A stretch of DNA of 64,000 bases from Eudorina sp. 2006-703-Eu-15 (lineage: Eukaryota; Chlorophyta; Chlorophyceae; Chlamydomonadales; Volvocaceae), in NCBI GenBank assembly GCA_003117195.1, contig BDSI01000006.1, positions 620,001-684,000 of the forward strand, read 5' to 3'. The notes under the pieces are model-generated. The model saw only the letters and a list, made by a program, of their open reading frames with translations. It was not told where the DNA came from and made no database searches. Positions 48,607 through 59,866 of the stretch are shown piece by piece (the stretch's first letter is position 1; each line of letters opens with the position of its first letter). Made by a program: the position numbers and the translations under genes.

Positions 48607-49790
48607 TCAATCGGAGTGTAGCCATAGGTGGTCCGCCAGCCGCTGCTGCTCCTTGCCCAGCACCCGATCTACAAGCTTGCCATTACGGTAGAAGTGGAAT
48701 GTCGGACTGTACTTGACTCCCTGGATGATACGCAGTGTGCACAGACAAGGCACCGTGAGTACAGCGCTCACCTCATAGGACGGGAGGTGAGCCGGGGGCC
48801 GGCGTAAGTGTTTGGTCAACATGCCTACCGTCGAGGGGATACCGAGCGCGGACTATGAGGGTGACGTGCGAGACATGTGGAGCAAGCTGGGCGCCAGCCC
48901 AATTGTAATGCTGGCAGTGGGGGGAGGATTGGGTCCTTGGGTGCGTGGTTGCTGCGTCGTTATGCGCTTATGTTTTGCGTGATGTTTTGGTGTCGATACA
49001 GCTGCGGTTGTGACCGAGAGCTTTAGGATCATCTGCAGTCTGGTCCGCTCCGTGCGGCGATGCCAGTGAGTGGTGTGGTCTAGGCGCCTGAAAGGGAAAC
49101 GGCATTGTGAACCTACCGCGACAGCGTCCTTGAGTGTGTCCACTTGAGCCACAGCGTACTTCAGTTGCGAGTACTGCAATCGCAAAACCTGGGTGATTGA
49201 CGCAGCTTCACCCATATCCGCCGCAGTACAGGCTCGCCCGCCAACATACCTCTTTGCTGAGCTTGTACCAGGTTGGGAAGAACTCGGCGCACTTGGTGCA
49301 CCTGTTCATATTGCGCCGAGGGGTCAGCGTACAACTAAATGGCCCCCGTCAGGGCTGGACCAACCCCGATCCCATTCCTCACCATGATGCCCCGAATTGC
49401 ACGACAGCCTGCAAGGATTTCAGGAGGAGAGAGAACCAATGTTGTCGTTGATCGCTCGTACCCTCGCTGCACGTGCGCACATCCCGGAGCCGCGGGGAGT
49501 CCAGGCACAAACCTCGAAGGCAGAAGGCCTCCCAACACGTACCGTGTGAGCTTTGTTAACGTGCAAGTAATTGTAGAACTCGTCGTCAGTTCGTAGGCCA
49601 GCCATGTGGTTGGAAATGTTGGCCGGCTTCTCTTTCGGTTGCGGCTGTCACGGCACCCAGAACGCATGGCAACCATTTTGCAGGTTTTCAGCATTCCACC
49701 AGCACAATACTTTTATTTCGGCAGATTTGTACCCACGGAACAGCTTTGTAAGGGTGCACGCACCTGCTTGTACAGACCGTCGGCAGCCAT
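48607..49790 (-). CDS. Thioredoxin-like protein (thioredoxin-like 3-3 type), active site WCTKC
   Basis: Six exons splice in phase: 49790-49764 (MAADGLYKQ), 49644-49543, a 26-nt exon 49408-49383, 49301-49250, 49173-49117 and 48720-48607, giving 125 residues. The active-site Trp codon is split between exons 3 and 4, and joining them yields AVVQFGASWCTKCAEFFPTW. Then come KYAVAQVD, the cis-Pro segment GVKYSPTFHFYRNGKLVD and the end RLADHLWLHSD. That C-terminus resembles plant thioredoxin-like 3-3 proteins (remembered ending RLHDRLWLHS). No transit peptide is evident, so a cytosolic or nuclear disulfide reductase is likely. The target is unknown. Confidence 0.92.
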
Positions 49791-49902
49791 CGTGACCGTT
49801 GGTGGCTGTAGTGGCCGAGAAGGCCAGCTGTAAGGCAAGCTAACGCCCATATGTTAGTGCTTGTAAAATGCTGGGCTGTTGGGTCATAACCGGTAGGTCG
49901 CT

Positions 49903-50667
49903 GTGCCAGACATCACAATTTCACCGTCCCACAATGTTCGCACGCTGATACATACATATGAATTCCGCAGATGGCCTCTTGCATACAATTGCCCGGTTGC
50001 TAGGCGTTATGCAGACTTCAATGAACTCGATCCAATCAACTCGATCCGTACCGTACCATGGGCCATATGTTTGCTGCATTGGCTCATCAAAGGAAAGCAA
50101 ATTCTAACATACATCGCGCCAAACCAGGCAACGTACAACCCTGCCTCTCCTGCGGTCCTGCCCTACCCATCTTACCGGCAAGGCTGCAGCATGCAATTTC
50201 TCAATCGAACGGCCGCGTCAGGTCTGAAGCTTTCTGGCAGTAGTAAATCTATTAAAATAACGGTCACTCGTGAGCTTCCAGGCCCCTGTACGATATCTAC
50301 GCGCGATCCATTTCGGGGCCCCGGCAAGCACGCCTTTGAGGTAGCCATGCCCAAGAAAGGCGTGCGAACGGCTGTTGGTTTCCTCGAGCAACCTAGATCT
50401 GAGTACATGACCCCGGACTACATCTCGGGCGGGGGGTACGTGTCGTACGGTGGCGCCGGCTTCATCTACCCTGCGAAGGCCATGTCCAGGGCAACCTACA
50501 CCGAAGGGGACACCGTGCGTTGTGAGTTGTGCTTTGACAGCCGCAGGGTCACATTCTGGGTCAATGGCTCGCAAGCGGGATCGGCGCCCTGGCGGGGCCC
50601 TGCTGAGGCCTACCCAGCGCTGTCCATATTTCCCGGTGACCTCGTTTGCGACGTCACTTTCAGCTGA
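49903..50667 (+). CDS. SPRY (B30.2-like) domain protein
   Basis: The conserved part begins about 50,191 (MQFLNRTAASG). It contains GKHAFEVAMPKKGVRTAVGF, GGGYVSYGGAGFIYPAKAM, YTEGDTVRCELCFDSRRVTF, WVNGSQAGSAPW and YPALSIFPGDLV, the strand and loop order of a SPRY domain, which mediates protein binding. The frame stays open upstream to an ATG at 49903, but that stretch is AT-rich and may be leader or intron. The real start may be 50191 (158 residues) or may follow a 5' exon. The gene is divergent from the thioredoxin-like gene, 113 bp from its ATG. A possible TGTAA lies at 51323-51327. Confidence 0.75.
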   Translation: MPDITISPSHNVRTLIHTYEFRRWPLAYNCPVARRYADFNELDPINSIRTVPWAICLLHWLIKGKQILTYIAPNQATYNPASPAVLPYPSYRQGCSMQFLNRTAASGLKLSGSSKSIKITVTRELPGPCTISTRDPFRGPGKHAFEVAMPKKGVRTAVGFLEQPRSEYMTPDYISGGGYVSYGGAGFIYPAKAMSRATYTEGDTVRCELCFDSRRVTFWVNGSQAGSAPWRGPAEAYPALSIFPGDLVCDVTFS

Positions 50668-51711
50668 TCGACCTGCTCCGGGACCTTCGCTGGTTCGCGC
50701 GCTTCTCCCGGCCTGCATTAAGCAGCGCGACTGGAACCAGCCGAGACAGCACGGCTGACGCGTCATATGCCGCCATGACTAACGAATGAATGATGCCCTA
50801 CGATGCATTGACGTGACCGGGATGCTGACTGCCGCTGATAGGGCTGAAAATGCCTGGGACGGTCTGGGTCGCCGTGCAATGTGCGCCGTGCGCTCATTGA
50901 CGTTGGTGGGGATTGTCCGTCTCAACCCTCCATTGCGAAGTGTTCTAGGTGGCACGGGTGGGCGTGTCTACCGGCAGGAGCTGATGATGTTCAAGGGTGT
51001 GTGTGGTATAGCGGACCCCGAACGGAATCATTGTGGGGAAAAAACGAAGGGATCAGTGGGATGTACGGCCGGAGAGAAGACGGAAGAGACGTAATCTTGT
51101 ATCCCGTTGGCCGGATGCAGTGAGCCTTCGTTCAGCACTCGAAGTGCTCGAAGGTCTTTGTTAGTCGGGAAACTTACGCGATTATCAGATGCCAGGACTG
51201 GAGCTGCCCTCGTATGCGTATGTACGTATGCTCTGATCTCCACACGCACGGGCCGGGCCATCCCATCACGACGCACGCCGGGTCGCCAGCCGCGAGCCTG
51301 GGGATCTGCCGCCGTGAAGACATGTAATAGTATCCTTACAGTGTGGAACTGTGGATAGGCTTCCAGGACATTCCAGGCCCTGTCTAAGGTTTTGTCGCTG
51401 TTCTTTATGTACATCTGATGTTACACGACGCCCTCTGCCATCATCACACCGCACCTACGCAATGCGATTCGTACGGGGTCCAAGGCGGTTCAACACACCT
51501 GCGGCACCTGGCGCACTGCGGAGCACCGCCGCTCCCTGCCCCTCCACCATTCCGTGTTTCCGATAGCGTTTGAAAAGGCACCTCCTCCGCGCTCCCAATC
51601 GGCCAAGCAATCTCTGCTCTTGCCCGGCCCGGCCCAGCTCAGTCCAGCTTTTACCAGCACAGCAGAGCACAGCACAGCAGAGCAGAGACCAGCGCCTAAA
51701 ACAACCCGTCG
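50668..51711. other. Convergent intergenic region between the SPRY and TraB-like genes
   Basis: No gene is recognised. A plus-strand TGTAA (51323-51327) and a minus-strand TGTAA (51421-51425) could serve the two converging genes. A short direct-repeat tract of AGCACAGCAGAG lies near 51,655-51,690. Confidence 0.45.
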
Positions 51712-53332
51712 CTACCCGCCCGCCGCCAGCTTCTTCAACTCCTCTTCAACACTCCCCGCATGAATGCGCCCCACAACCGCCACTATGCACCGGCACTTCC
51801 GCACCACGTCCTTGCCCGCCGCCAGCTCCGCCAGCCGTCTCGCGACCAACGGGTCAGCCGGGTTGCGCACCACCTCCAGCGCCGGACCCTCCCCCTCACC
51901 ACCGCCGCTTCCGCCCGCTTGCCGCTCCCGCGCCTCCTGAAGCATCCTAGCTTCCACCTGGGCCGCCACCTCCCGCTGCTGCTGCGGGCCCAGGCAGCTC
52001 TGTGCCTCCCACGCCGCCAGAAGCGTTGCGAGCTCCCGCCCCGCCCCCGCCGCCTCCAACAGGTCCCCGAGCGCGGTCCGCCACGCCGCCAGCTCGGCGC
52101 CCAGCTCCTCCCCAAGCGCCGCTTCGACTTCCTCCAGGTACAGGTCAAACTCGCGTCCGAGGAACAGCCCCTCCGCTGGCAGCGCCGCGCGCGCCGCGCG
52201 GTCTAAACCGCACGACAACAGCAGCATAGGCTGCTGCTGCGGACTTGGTTGCGCCGACACCCCGGATCTGCCTTTGGGCGCGGATCCTCCTGCGGAGTCG
52301 GTGCGGACCAGGTGCGCCGGCACCAGCCACTCCACGAAGGGCAGCCCGCCCAGCCGGAAGAGGTGGGTCAGCTGGTCGGGTTCGGGTTTGAAGGAGGCGC
52401 TGCGACAGGCCTGCAGCAGCCCCGTCTGCAGCTCCTCGCGCTGCGGCTGGGAGAGGCAGGTGCGGGCCGCGGTGGGGCTGCGCAGGTCGGCCGCCAGCAG
52501 GTGGGCCAGGAGGGGCTCCAGGGCCTTGGCAAGGGAGGTGTAGGACTTGAGGTGCTGTGGGGCCGGGGTTTGGGAAGGGAAGGGGAGGAGGGGTGGAAAG
52601 GGGTCAGGGGAGAAGGCAAGGGGAAAAAGAAGAACCACGGACCGATGAAAGGGTGAACCAGTGGATGGGAAGGGGTCACAGACTAGGTGCAGCAGTTCTT
52701 GCCGACTGCCATCCGCTGCTGCGACGCTGGTCAACACTGCAGCGCTTCCTTTACGACGCCTCGCAGTTCTACATCTCAGTCGCTACGTCACGCGGCGACG
52801 TCGTCATCGTCAGACCGGACAACGACCACCAGTTTGGTGACTTTCTTTTGAATCGCTGCCTTATCTTGTCTCGTCTCTGCATACAGAGTTCCCTTGCCTG
52901 CGGAGGGGACTCCAACGCGATGGCGTCGGGCCCCACGGCTGCGACCACGTCCCGGATCAGCGCCGCGTCACCCGGCAGGTCCGCCCCCACCGGCACCAGG
53001 TGCACCCGGGCATCGAGTGCGGGCAGCAGCACGGGGTGGTCGATGATGTGGCGAGTCCACTGCTGCCGGGCGTCGGCCCATTGACGCTCGATGTCCGCAG
53101 GGATGGACAGGTCGATGGGTGGCGCGGGGGCGACCCCGCCGGAGGGGACCTTGTTCTTGCCGCCCAGAGAAGGAAGTCGAGGAAGGGACACACCGAAGCC
53201 TTTGCGAGCTTGTGCACGGACGCAGCGGTGTCCGGTTGGCTGCGTTGCGGCCTCGCGATGATGGCGCTTCTCCCTAGCCACACGACGTTGGAGATGGGAT
53301 GGCCATGAATGCAAGCATGGAATTGATGTCAT
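51712..53332 (-). CDS. Putative TraB/GumN-domain protein
   Basis: The upstream exon (ATG about 53332, to about 52,890) has a basic Ser/Arg-rich leader that could be an organelle transit peptide. Then comes ARVHLVPVGADLPGDAALIR with AVGPDAIALES, resembling the opening of TraB domains (V-x-L-V-G-T-x-H followed by P-D-x-V-x-x-E). The large last exon (52554-51712) carries LGREFDLYLEEVEAALGEEL, VRNPADPLVARRLAELAAGK and CIVAVVGRIHAGSVEEELKK, resembling the R-N-x-x-M-A and V-V-A-V-V-G-x-x-H segments near the TraB C-terminus. The canonical first His is replaced. The middle exon or exons between about 52,890 and 52,554 are uncertain. TraB-family proteins in eukaryotes are membrane-associated with little-known function. 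The family call is my inference. Confidence 0.6.
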
Positions 53333-53556
53333 CATTATTAGCACATGGACTTATTTCCTACTTGGATGATGCGAAGGGGAGGTTCAGAAGGTTTAGCAGC
53401 AAAACTCTTCCGATGGCCCGTGCAATGACTGTGCAATATTCAAGTTATTTTTCATTTAACAGATTCAGGATCTGAAATCAGTCTGCGTTCCGGCGCATTC
53501 TGGGATGCGATTGCTAAGGAAAACGGTCTCCAACCGACCAAGTCGTACGCTACTGC
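53333..53556. other. AT-richer divergent intergenic region
   Basis: It lies between the TraB-like gene and the long ORF, with no ORF of note. It presumably holds both promoters. Confidence 0.4.
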
Positions 53557-54768
53557 GTGTATGATTCTTGGTTCTTACGGTGGGTTTTCTACAGCGTCAT
53601 ATCAAAGCATTACAACGCAAATGTCGTTCAGCAATGCAAACATAAAGTATGCAAAAGGGCTCGGCCATATCAAAACATGTCCAGAGCACCCAGCTACTCC
53701 AGCCTCGTCGCTGCCAGCGACACAAGCATCACAACAGAAAAATTGTTGAATGCATTAATATCAAACACACAACGTAGCCCATGGTCATACACACAGACTG
53801 TCGTCCGCCCCTGGTCGGCGACGGGGCCGCGCAACAACGCCGCCCCGCAACCCCAAGTCGCTTCCAGAAGCGCTCCGCTGGCATCAACCTATGTGTCCAC
53901 CCCATCCGCGCCACGGCCGGGCGCCCAGGCGGGTTCCGGTGCCGGTGCCGGTGCCGAACGAGGAGGAGGAGGCCCGGCCTTACAGGGCGCCTCAACCCCC
54001 GCCGGGCCCGCGCCCGTGCTTCCGACCGGCAGCTACTCGGATATCCTCGCCCAGCGGCAGCGCCACCTGCATGCGCGGCAGGTGCACCTGCCACTCATGG
54101 ACCGGAACCACCAGTTGGCGCCACCTCCAGCTCCGGTCGATGCCCAGTCCGACCCATCCTACCACTCACACCGGGAACCCCGCGACCCGTACCACTCTTC
54201 GAACCCCTCGCGGGCCTCCCTGGAGCACCTTGACCCCGAGCGCCGGTCTTCAACCACCCAACCGAATCCGACCCGGCGACAAGAACCGCAGCAGCAGCAG
54301 CAGCGACAGCCGCAACAGGAGCCGCAACAGCCGCAGCAGCCCCAACAACAAGCACAGCCGTCGTCTCAACGGCTCCAACCTCCAACGGGCCAACTGCAAC
54401 CTGGGGCTCACCCGCCCTCGTACTACGGAGCGCAGCGGCACCCGGCGGCCGGTGACGGACCAGGTCCGACGCCTCATGTCGTCCGTGTGGTGAACCTGCA
54501 CCCGGCGGGGATTGAAGCGGCGACCTACCCGTATGCCGTGCAGGACGGCCCCCTGTCTCACTCCGTCATCGCCGCCCTCCCCTTCCTGCAACCCGGGGAG
54601 TCCGTGGCAGTGGAGCCCGCCTCTGGCTCAACGGGCCCTATGGCCGGGGTCCTGGGTGGTCAGCGCCGCGGATCCCCGAGGGCGCCTGAGTACGGCGGGC
54701 CGGCCCCCTGGGCCGCTAACGCCTCCTTCTTTCCCACCCAACCTCAGTCCCAAACGCAACAGCTCCAG

Positions 54769-54820
<52 letters not shown>

Positions 54821-57800
54821 GGCCTTCTGACGGCCAGCCAGCCAACCGCGCCGAGGCCTCCTTCACGTTCCCCTCCGCCCCGCACCTCGGCGCCCTGGAC
54901 CCCGGCCGCCGCCATGACAGTTACCCCGACCCCGACCTGGCAGACACCGGGGACCTGGAAGATCTCACCGCCGCGGCCGTGGCCGCCGCCTTCCGCGCCG
55001 ACGTCGACCTGGGTCGGGTCGTCCTGCAACCCGACCCCGCCGCGCCCCTCGACGGCCTCCCTCGAGCTTATCCCCACCAGCTCGACCATCCCCACCGCCG
55101 CCGGCTGGCCGCTTCGCCGCCGCCGTCGTGGCCCTCAACGCCGCCGACGCCGTCGGCGTCCTCGGCGTCGTGGACGCGGCGTCAGGGGCCTGAGCAACCG
55201 GCCGTGACGCCGCCGCCGTCGACGTCGTACCTCCGGTCTGTGATCGGCTCAGTGGCGGAGGTGCAGCCCGCGGACTTTCCGCCGGAGCCGCGGGCCCGGC
55301 TGGATCGGGCGCTACTGGCGGGGCTGCCGCCGCTGACCATCCAGCCCAGTGCCGACCAGCTGGCAGCCGGCCTGTCCAACCTGTCGTACAGGATGGACTG
55401 TGCCGTACAGGGACTGTCAGCGCTGTCGGCGCTCTCCAGCCTTGCGTCGCTGGCGTGCCTGCAACCCGCCCTGGACCCTGCCGCGGCGGCGGCGGCGGCG
55501 GCGGCGGCGGCGTCAGCGGTGGCGGCCACGGCAGCGGCTCCGTGTTGGTATGCCGGCGGCGGCGGCGGCGGCGGACCGACGGCGTCTGGCGGGGGCGTCA
55601 CGTGGCAGATGGAGAAACTCGTGCCGGTGACGGCACCGCCAGCGCGGGGCTTTGTCGGCGGCTGTGGGTGGGAGACACCGCCGTCGCCACCCGTGAGCGT
55701 GTGGACCTGTGGCGGCGGCGTCAGCGGCGGCGGGGCGCCGCCCGGCGGCGGTATTGTCAGCTGGCGAATGGAGAAAACCATGCCGGCGACGGCGACGTCG
55801 CCGGTGCCGGCATCCGCAGCGACGCGGCCCTCGGACCGTGCTGACGGCGGCGCGGACTCCTTGGCGGCGGCGGCGGCGGCGGCGCTGACGACGGAGGTAG
55901 CGGCTGCCTCCGGGCCGGCACTCAGCGGCACCGTCGGCGGCGAGGGTGGCGAACTGGGGGAGCCTCTTCGGCGAGTACACAGCGAGGATTACGCAGGGGC
56001 GGCGACGGCAGCGGCGGTGGCGGTGCAGGCTTCTACGGAGGGCCGTACCCGCTTGATCCACACGTGGCCCGGGGGCTCTGCCACCCGGCGGGATGCGGCG
56101 CCACCGCGCGGCGGTCAGCGGCAGGTGGTGGAACCGCTGCCGCCGCCGCATCATCATCATGGTCAGCAGGCCCCCCAGCCGCGACCGCCACGCAGCGCGT
56201 CCCATGGGCCACACCCGGTTTCGGAGCCGGAAGCGGACAACATGCAGCCCAGCAGCACCAGCGACGGCGTGTTGGCGGCGCTGGGGCCGACGGCTTCCGT
56301 CACCTCGGCTCTGCCAGCGTCGGCGGGGCTAGAACCGCGGACCGCCTCCCCGGCGGCGGCGGCGCCGCCGCCGCCGCTTGCAGCGGGCCCTGCGGCGCGG
56401 GGCCACCACGAGGCGGCCCCGCCCGTACCCGTCGTGGGATGGCCCGTTTTCGCGGTCGTAGGTCTGCCTTTCCCTCCGCCCATGGGGTTGCCGTTTGCTG
56501 CCGGGGTCGACGTCGCCCCGCGCCAGGCAGTCCCGGCGCCTGCAGCAGCGCCGGCGTCGTTCGCTGCGGGGACAGCTCCGGACGCGGCGGCGGCGGCGGC
56601 GGCGGCGACCAGCGGCGGCGGCGGCGCCCCGCCGCCGCTGGTCCTGAGCGGCCCGGCGGTGCAGCAACTGGTGGCGGACACCGCCCGCGCCTCCGCCACC
56701 ACAGTACTGAACCTCTACCACGACCGCTACATGCCGCAGCTGCAGCAACAGCAGCAACATCATCAACAGGAACCGCAGCAGGAACCGCTCCGAGACCAAA
56801 GGCAGCGGCAGCAGCAGCGGCAGCAGCGGCGGCAGGATGCTACGGCATCAGGCTCCGCTCGCCGGTCTGGACGTAGCGCCAACGGCGGTGCGAGTGGTTC
56901 ACGTCAGGCGGACGGCGCCGGCGTGTCGCCGCCGCCATCAGCCGGACGGATCCAGGGCGACGGCGCCGCCGGGACGGCGGCGGCGGCGGCGGCGGCGTCT
57001 GCAACCGCTGATTCCGTCAAGCTAACCACGGCCGCAAGGAAGGGGACAGCAGCAGCTGCCGGGGCCGACGGCGGCGCTGGGCATTCCGACCGTCACGGTA
57101 CGGCAGTGGCTGTGGCCAAGGAGGGAGGTGGCGAGGGCCCTGGGGAGCAGCTGCTGCGGCCTTCGCCAGATCGCGGTAAGGCCTGGGCGAGGCTGTCGGT
57201 GGCGGCGGTGGTGGACGAGGGCGACGAGGCGGCGGCCGCCGCCGCCGTCGCAGCCGTGTCGTCCGCGGGGCCGGTCGGCGCCGCTGATGCAGCCGCAGAT
57301 GCGCCTGACGCTGCCGCGACGGAGGCAGAGACGGGGGAGGAAACGGAGGGCCGCTGGGGAGGGCGGGTCCCCGGCGAGAGCGATGGCGAAAGCAGCAGCA
57401 CCAGCAGCAGCAAACGCAACTGGGACTACCTGGAGCTATACCCCTCGGGGTCTACCTACCGGGAGGGGTCCACCTGGGCGGCGCTGAGCGCGCTTCTGGA
57501 GACTTCGGCGTCGGCGCCGACGCGGCCGCCGGTGCTTGTACGGCGCCGCGCGGCGGGTGCAGCACAGGGCCTGACGACAGCAGGCGGACCCGTGGCAACG
57601 GCGGCGGCGGCAACGACGTCGGCGGCGGCAACGACAGCGGCGGCGGCAGACACCCCAGATAGGGAACGGCCGACGCGCGTCCGCGGCGCTGCTCTGGGCG
57701 CTCTGCCAGAGCCTGAGATGGCGCCGAGGAAGCTCTGGCGCCCTCCGGGCTCGGCAGTGGCGTCGGCGGCCCTGTCGAGGGGCGGAGGGGCCGCGGTGGG

Positions 57801-59199
57801 CGCGCCGGTGGCAACGGCGGCGGCAGCGGCGGCATTCCCGCGGTCGACGGAGATTGAGGAGGTGGTTGAGGTGGCTGCTCAGCGGGGCCCCGTGGAAGGG
57901 AGATGGAAGGAGCAGGTGGAGGGGACGGTGGAGGTGGGTATGGCCGTGGGGACATCAGCGGGCGACATGGGGGAGGAGGGCTCCCCTCCGGGGATCCCGT
58001 CCGAGGCCCGGGCCGCCGCGCTTCGACCGCTGCAAGCGGGGGGTCAGCAGCGGCGGCGGGAAGGGCCGGGGGTGCGCAGTGACCGCCCGAGCCTGCGGCA
58101 GACGTCTATGAGTGGCAGTAGCAGAAGTGAGAGTAGCAGAAGCAGTAGCAGTAGCACAGGCAGAGGCGGTAGCAGAAGCAGTAGGACCACCACGAGCATG
58201 AGCAGTCCCGACGCACCGACGTCACCGCCGCCGCCGCCGCAACGGCAGCAGCAGCAGCCACAGCCACAGCCGCAGCAGCAGCAGCAGCAGCAGCAGGAGC
58301 AGCCACAGCCGCAGCAGGAACACGGCCAGCGCGAAACTGAGGCTGAGCCCGCGGCTGAGGGCGAGGTTGGGGGTAAGGCGGTGCCATTGGATGCCGCAAA
58401 GCCCGACGACATCGTGTCGCAGCCCGCAGCAGCAGCAGCGGCGGCGGCTGCAGCACCAGCACCTGGACTGGTATCGCCGGTGACGTCCCCCGCCGGTCCG
58501 TCCGTCGCTGCTCGCTGGGACCCTGGTGTGGCCGGTGCTACTGCTGCTGGTGCTGGTGCTGCTACTGTTGGCGCATCTGCGGTTGGTACCGTTATTGCCG
58601 GCGCTACTGCTGCTGGTGCTACTGCGGGTGGAAGCTCTCACGGGGCCAGCAGCAGCAGCAGCAGTAGCAGTAGCAGCAGAAGCAACATGAGCAACATGAG
58701 CACCGGCCCCGCGGAGGCCGAGGAGGTGGCGGAGGAGGACGCGGAGGTGGATGCGGAGGCGGCGGATGCAGAGGAGGCGGAAGCGTACGACGGCGTGGAG
58801 GACATGGATCTGGACATGGGCCTGGCGGATGACGGGTACGACGAGGAGGAGGATCCAGGATTCATATCTCTGGATCCAGCGGGCCTCGCGGCGTACGCCG
58901 GCGCCGGCGCGGCCGGCACCGCCGCTGCCTATGCCGCCGCCGTTGCGCAGCCCGCCGGCGCCGCCGCCGGGATCCGCGCCAGCGGCGGCAGCCTGGGCGG
59001 GGAGTCCTCAGCGCAGTCCGTGGCCACTGCCTTCAGCTTCCGGCACCTGCTTCAGGGGGCTCCAGGGGAGCGGCTCGGGAGGATGAGTGGCAGCGGCAGC
59101 GGCAGCGGCGCCGGAGGTGGAGGCGGAGGGGGCGCGCGGCCGCCGCTGCCGCCCGGCAGCTTGCCGTCCCTCGTCCGGCGGTACGGGGGTGGCCCGTGA
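53557..59199 (+). CDS. Very long intronless low-complexity protein (up to 1,880 residues), unidentified
   Basis: One frame is open from 53557 to the TGA at 59197-59199. The first ATG gives 1,880 residues. ATG 53677 (MSRAPSYSSLVAASD) is an alternative, since the first 40 residues look like leader. The protein is dominated by Gln runs (residues 407-421 by CAG repeats, others near 245-270 and 1,570-1,600), Ala runs from GCG repeats, and Pro/Gly/Ser tracts. An internal duplication is seen near residues 685-755: GVTWQMEKLVPVTA and GIVSWRMEKTMPATA. A strongly acidic region (about residues 1,720-1,770, EEVAEEDAEVDAEAADAEEA) precedes a Gly/Ser tail ending SLPSLVRRYGGGP. No folded domain is recognised. 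A transcriptional or scaffold role is possible but is not shown. Confidence 0.65.
54775..54819 (+). repeat. (CAG)15 tract coding polyglutamine
   Basis: Fifteen uninterrupted CAG codons lie within the long ORF, an obvious length-variable site. Confidence 0.95.
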
Positions 59200-59508
59200 G
59201 GTGTATGTACTGGGGGTGCGGTCGGGGCCAGGGGCCAGGGCTGCACTGGGGCTGCTGCAGCTGGCGGCCGACGCGGGGGACTGAATGCACCAATCACCCT
59301 TCTATCCCTGTCATCAAGAGCCGTCTGAGGGAAGGGAATGGCGTGTCGGAAAGGGCCGACGGCCTGTGGCTCGGGGGACTGTCCGCCGACTTTTGGTTGT
59401 GGTCTCCCGGACCTGAGACCGCGAGCACAGGCCCGCGAGCACGACTTGCTGCTGCAGAGCTGCTGCTGCTGATGATGATAATGACGAGAGGTAGTGGTAA
59501 TTGAATTT

Positions 59509-59513
59509 GTAAT
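59509..59513 (+). terminator. TGTAA polyadenylation signal of the long ORF
   Basis: TGTAA lies about 310 nt after the stop in an AT-rich context, consistent with a volvocine poly(A) signal. Confidence 0.7.
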
Positions 59514-59866
59514 TAAGGTGACCAGTTGCGATATTTCTGTATGGAACATGCTGAGTGCCGCCTCTGGTTCCACCATAATACGTAACCGTTACACGGTGGA
59601 CCCTTAGTCCCGATCGGGCGATCCAAGGGGCCCACCAGACAGCCCGCAGGCGCATCGTCTCATGAACCCCTACCAAGGACTGCGCACCCATCCTCCATCA
59701 CCTACGGTGGGGGGGCGTCATGCAGCCATACCGGCCACCACTCCAGCTTACCAGCGCGGCAGGAGGATTGCCTCTCCTGGCCACCGCACCGGACCCCCCA
59801 AATCACTGCGCTGCGCTGCGCTGCGATGCGCTGCGCACGTGCCGCTGAGGGGGCCGCGGCGAGAAG
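59514..59866. other. Intergenic region with CTGCG repeats
   Basis: No gene is recognised. A short run of CTGCG units lies at about 59,809-59,838. A similar run occurs at about 6,920-6,960. Confidence 0.45.

Noticed and set aside
52560..53084. Plus-strand frame with FLYDASQFYISVATSRGD, reading like a protein
   Set aside because: It lies opposite the TraB-like exons, which have family motifs and splice sites on the minus strand. The plus frame has no supporting domain or gene structure.
54095..59050. Many long frames opposite or overlapping the 1,880-codon ORF
   Set aside because: They arise from GCG/CAG repeat composition, which keeps all frames open. None has independent features.
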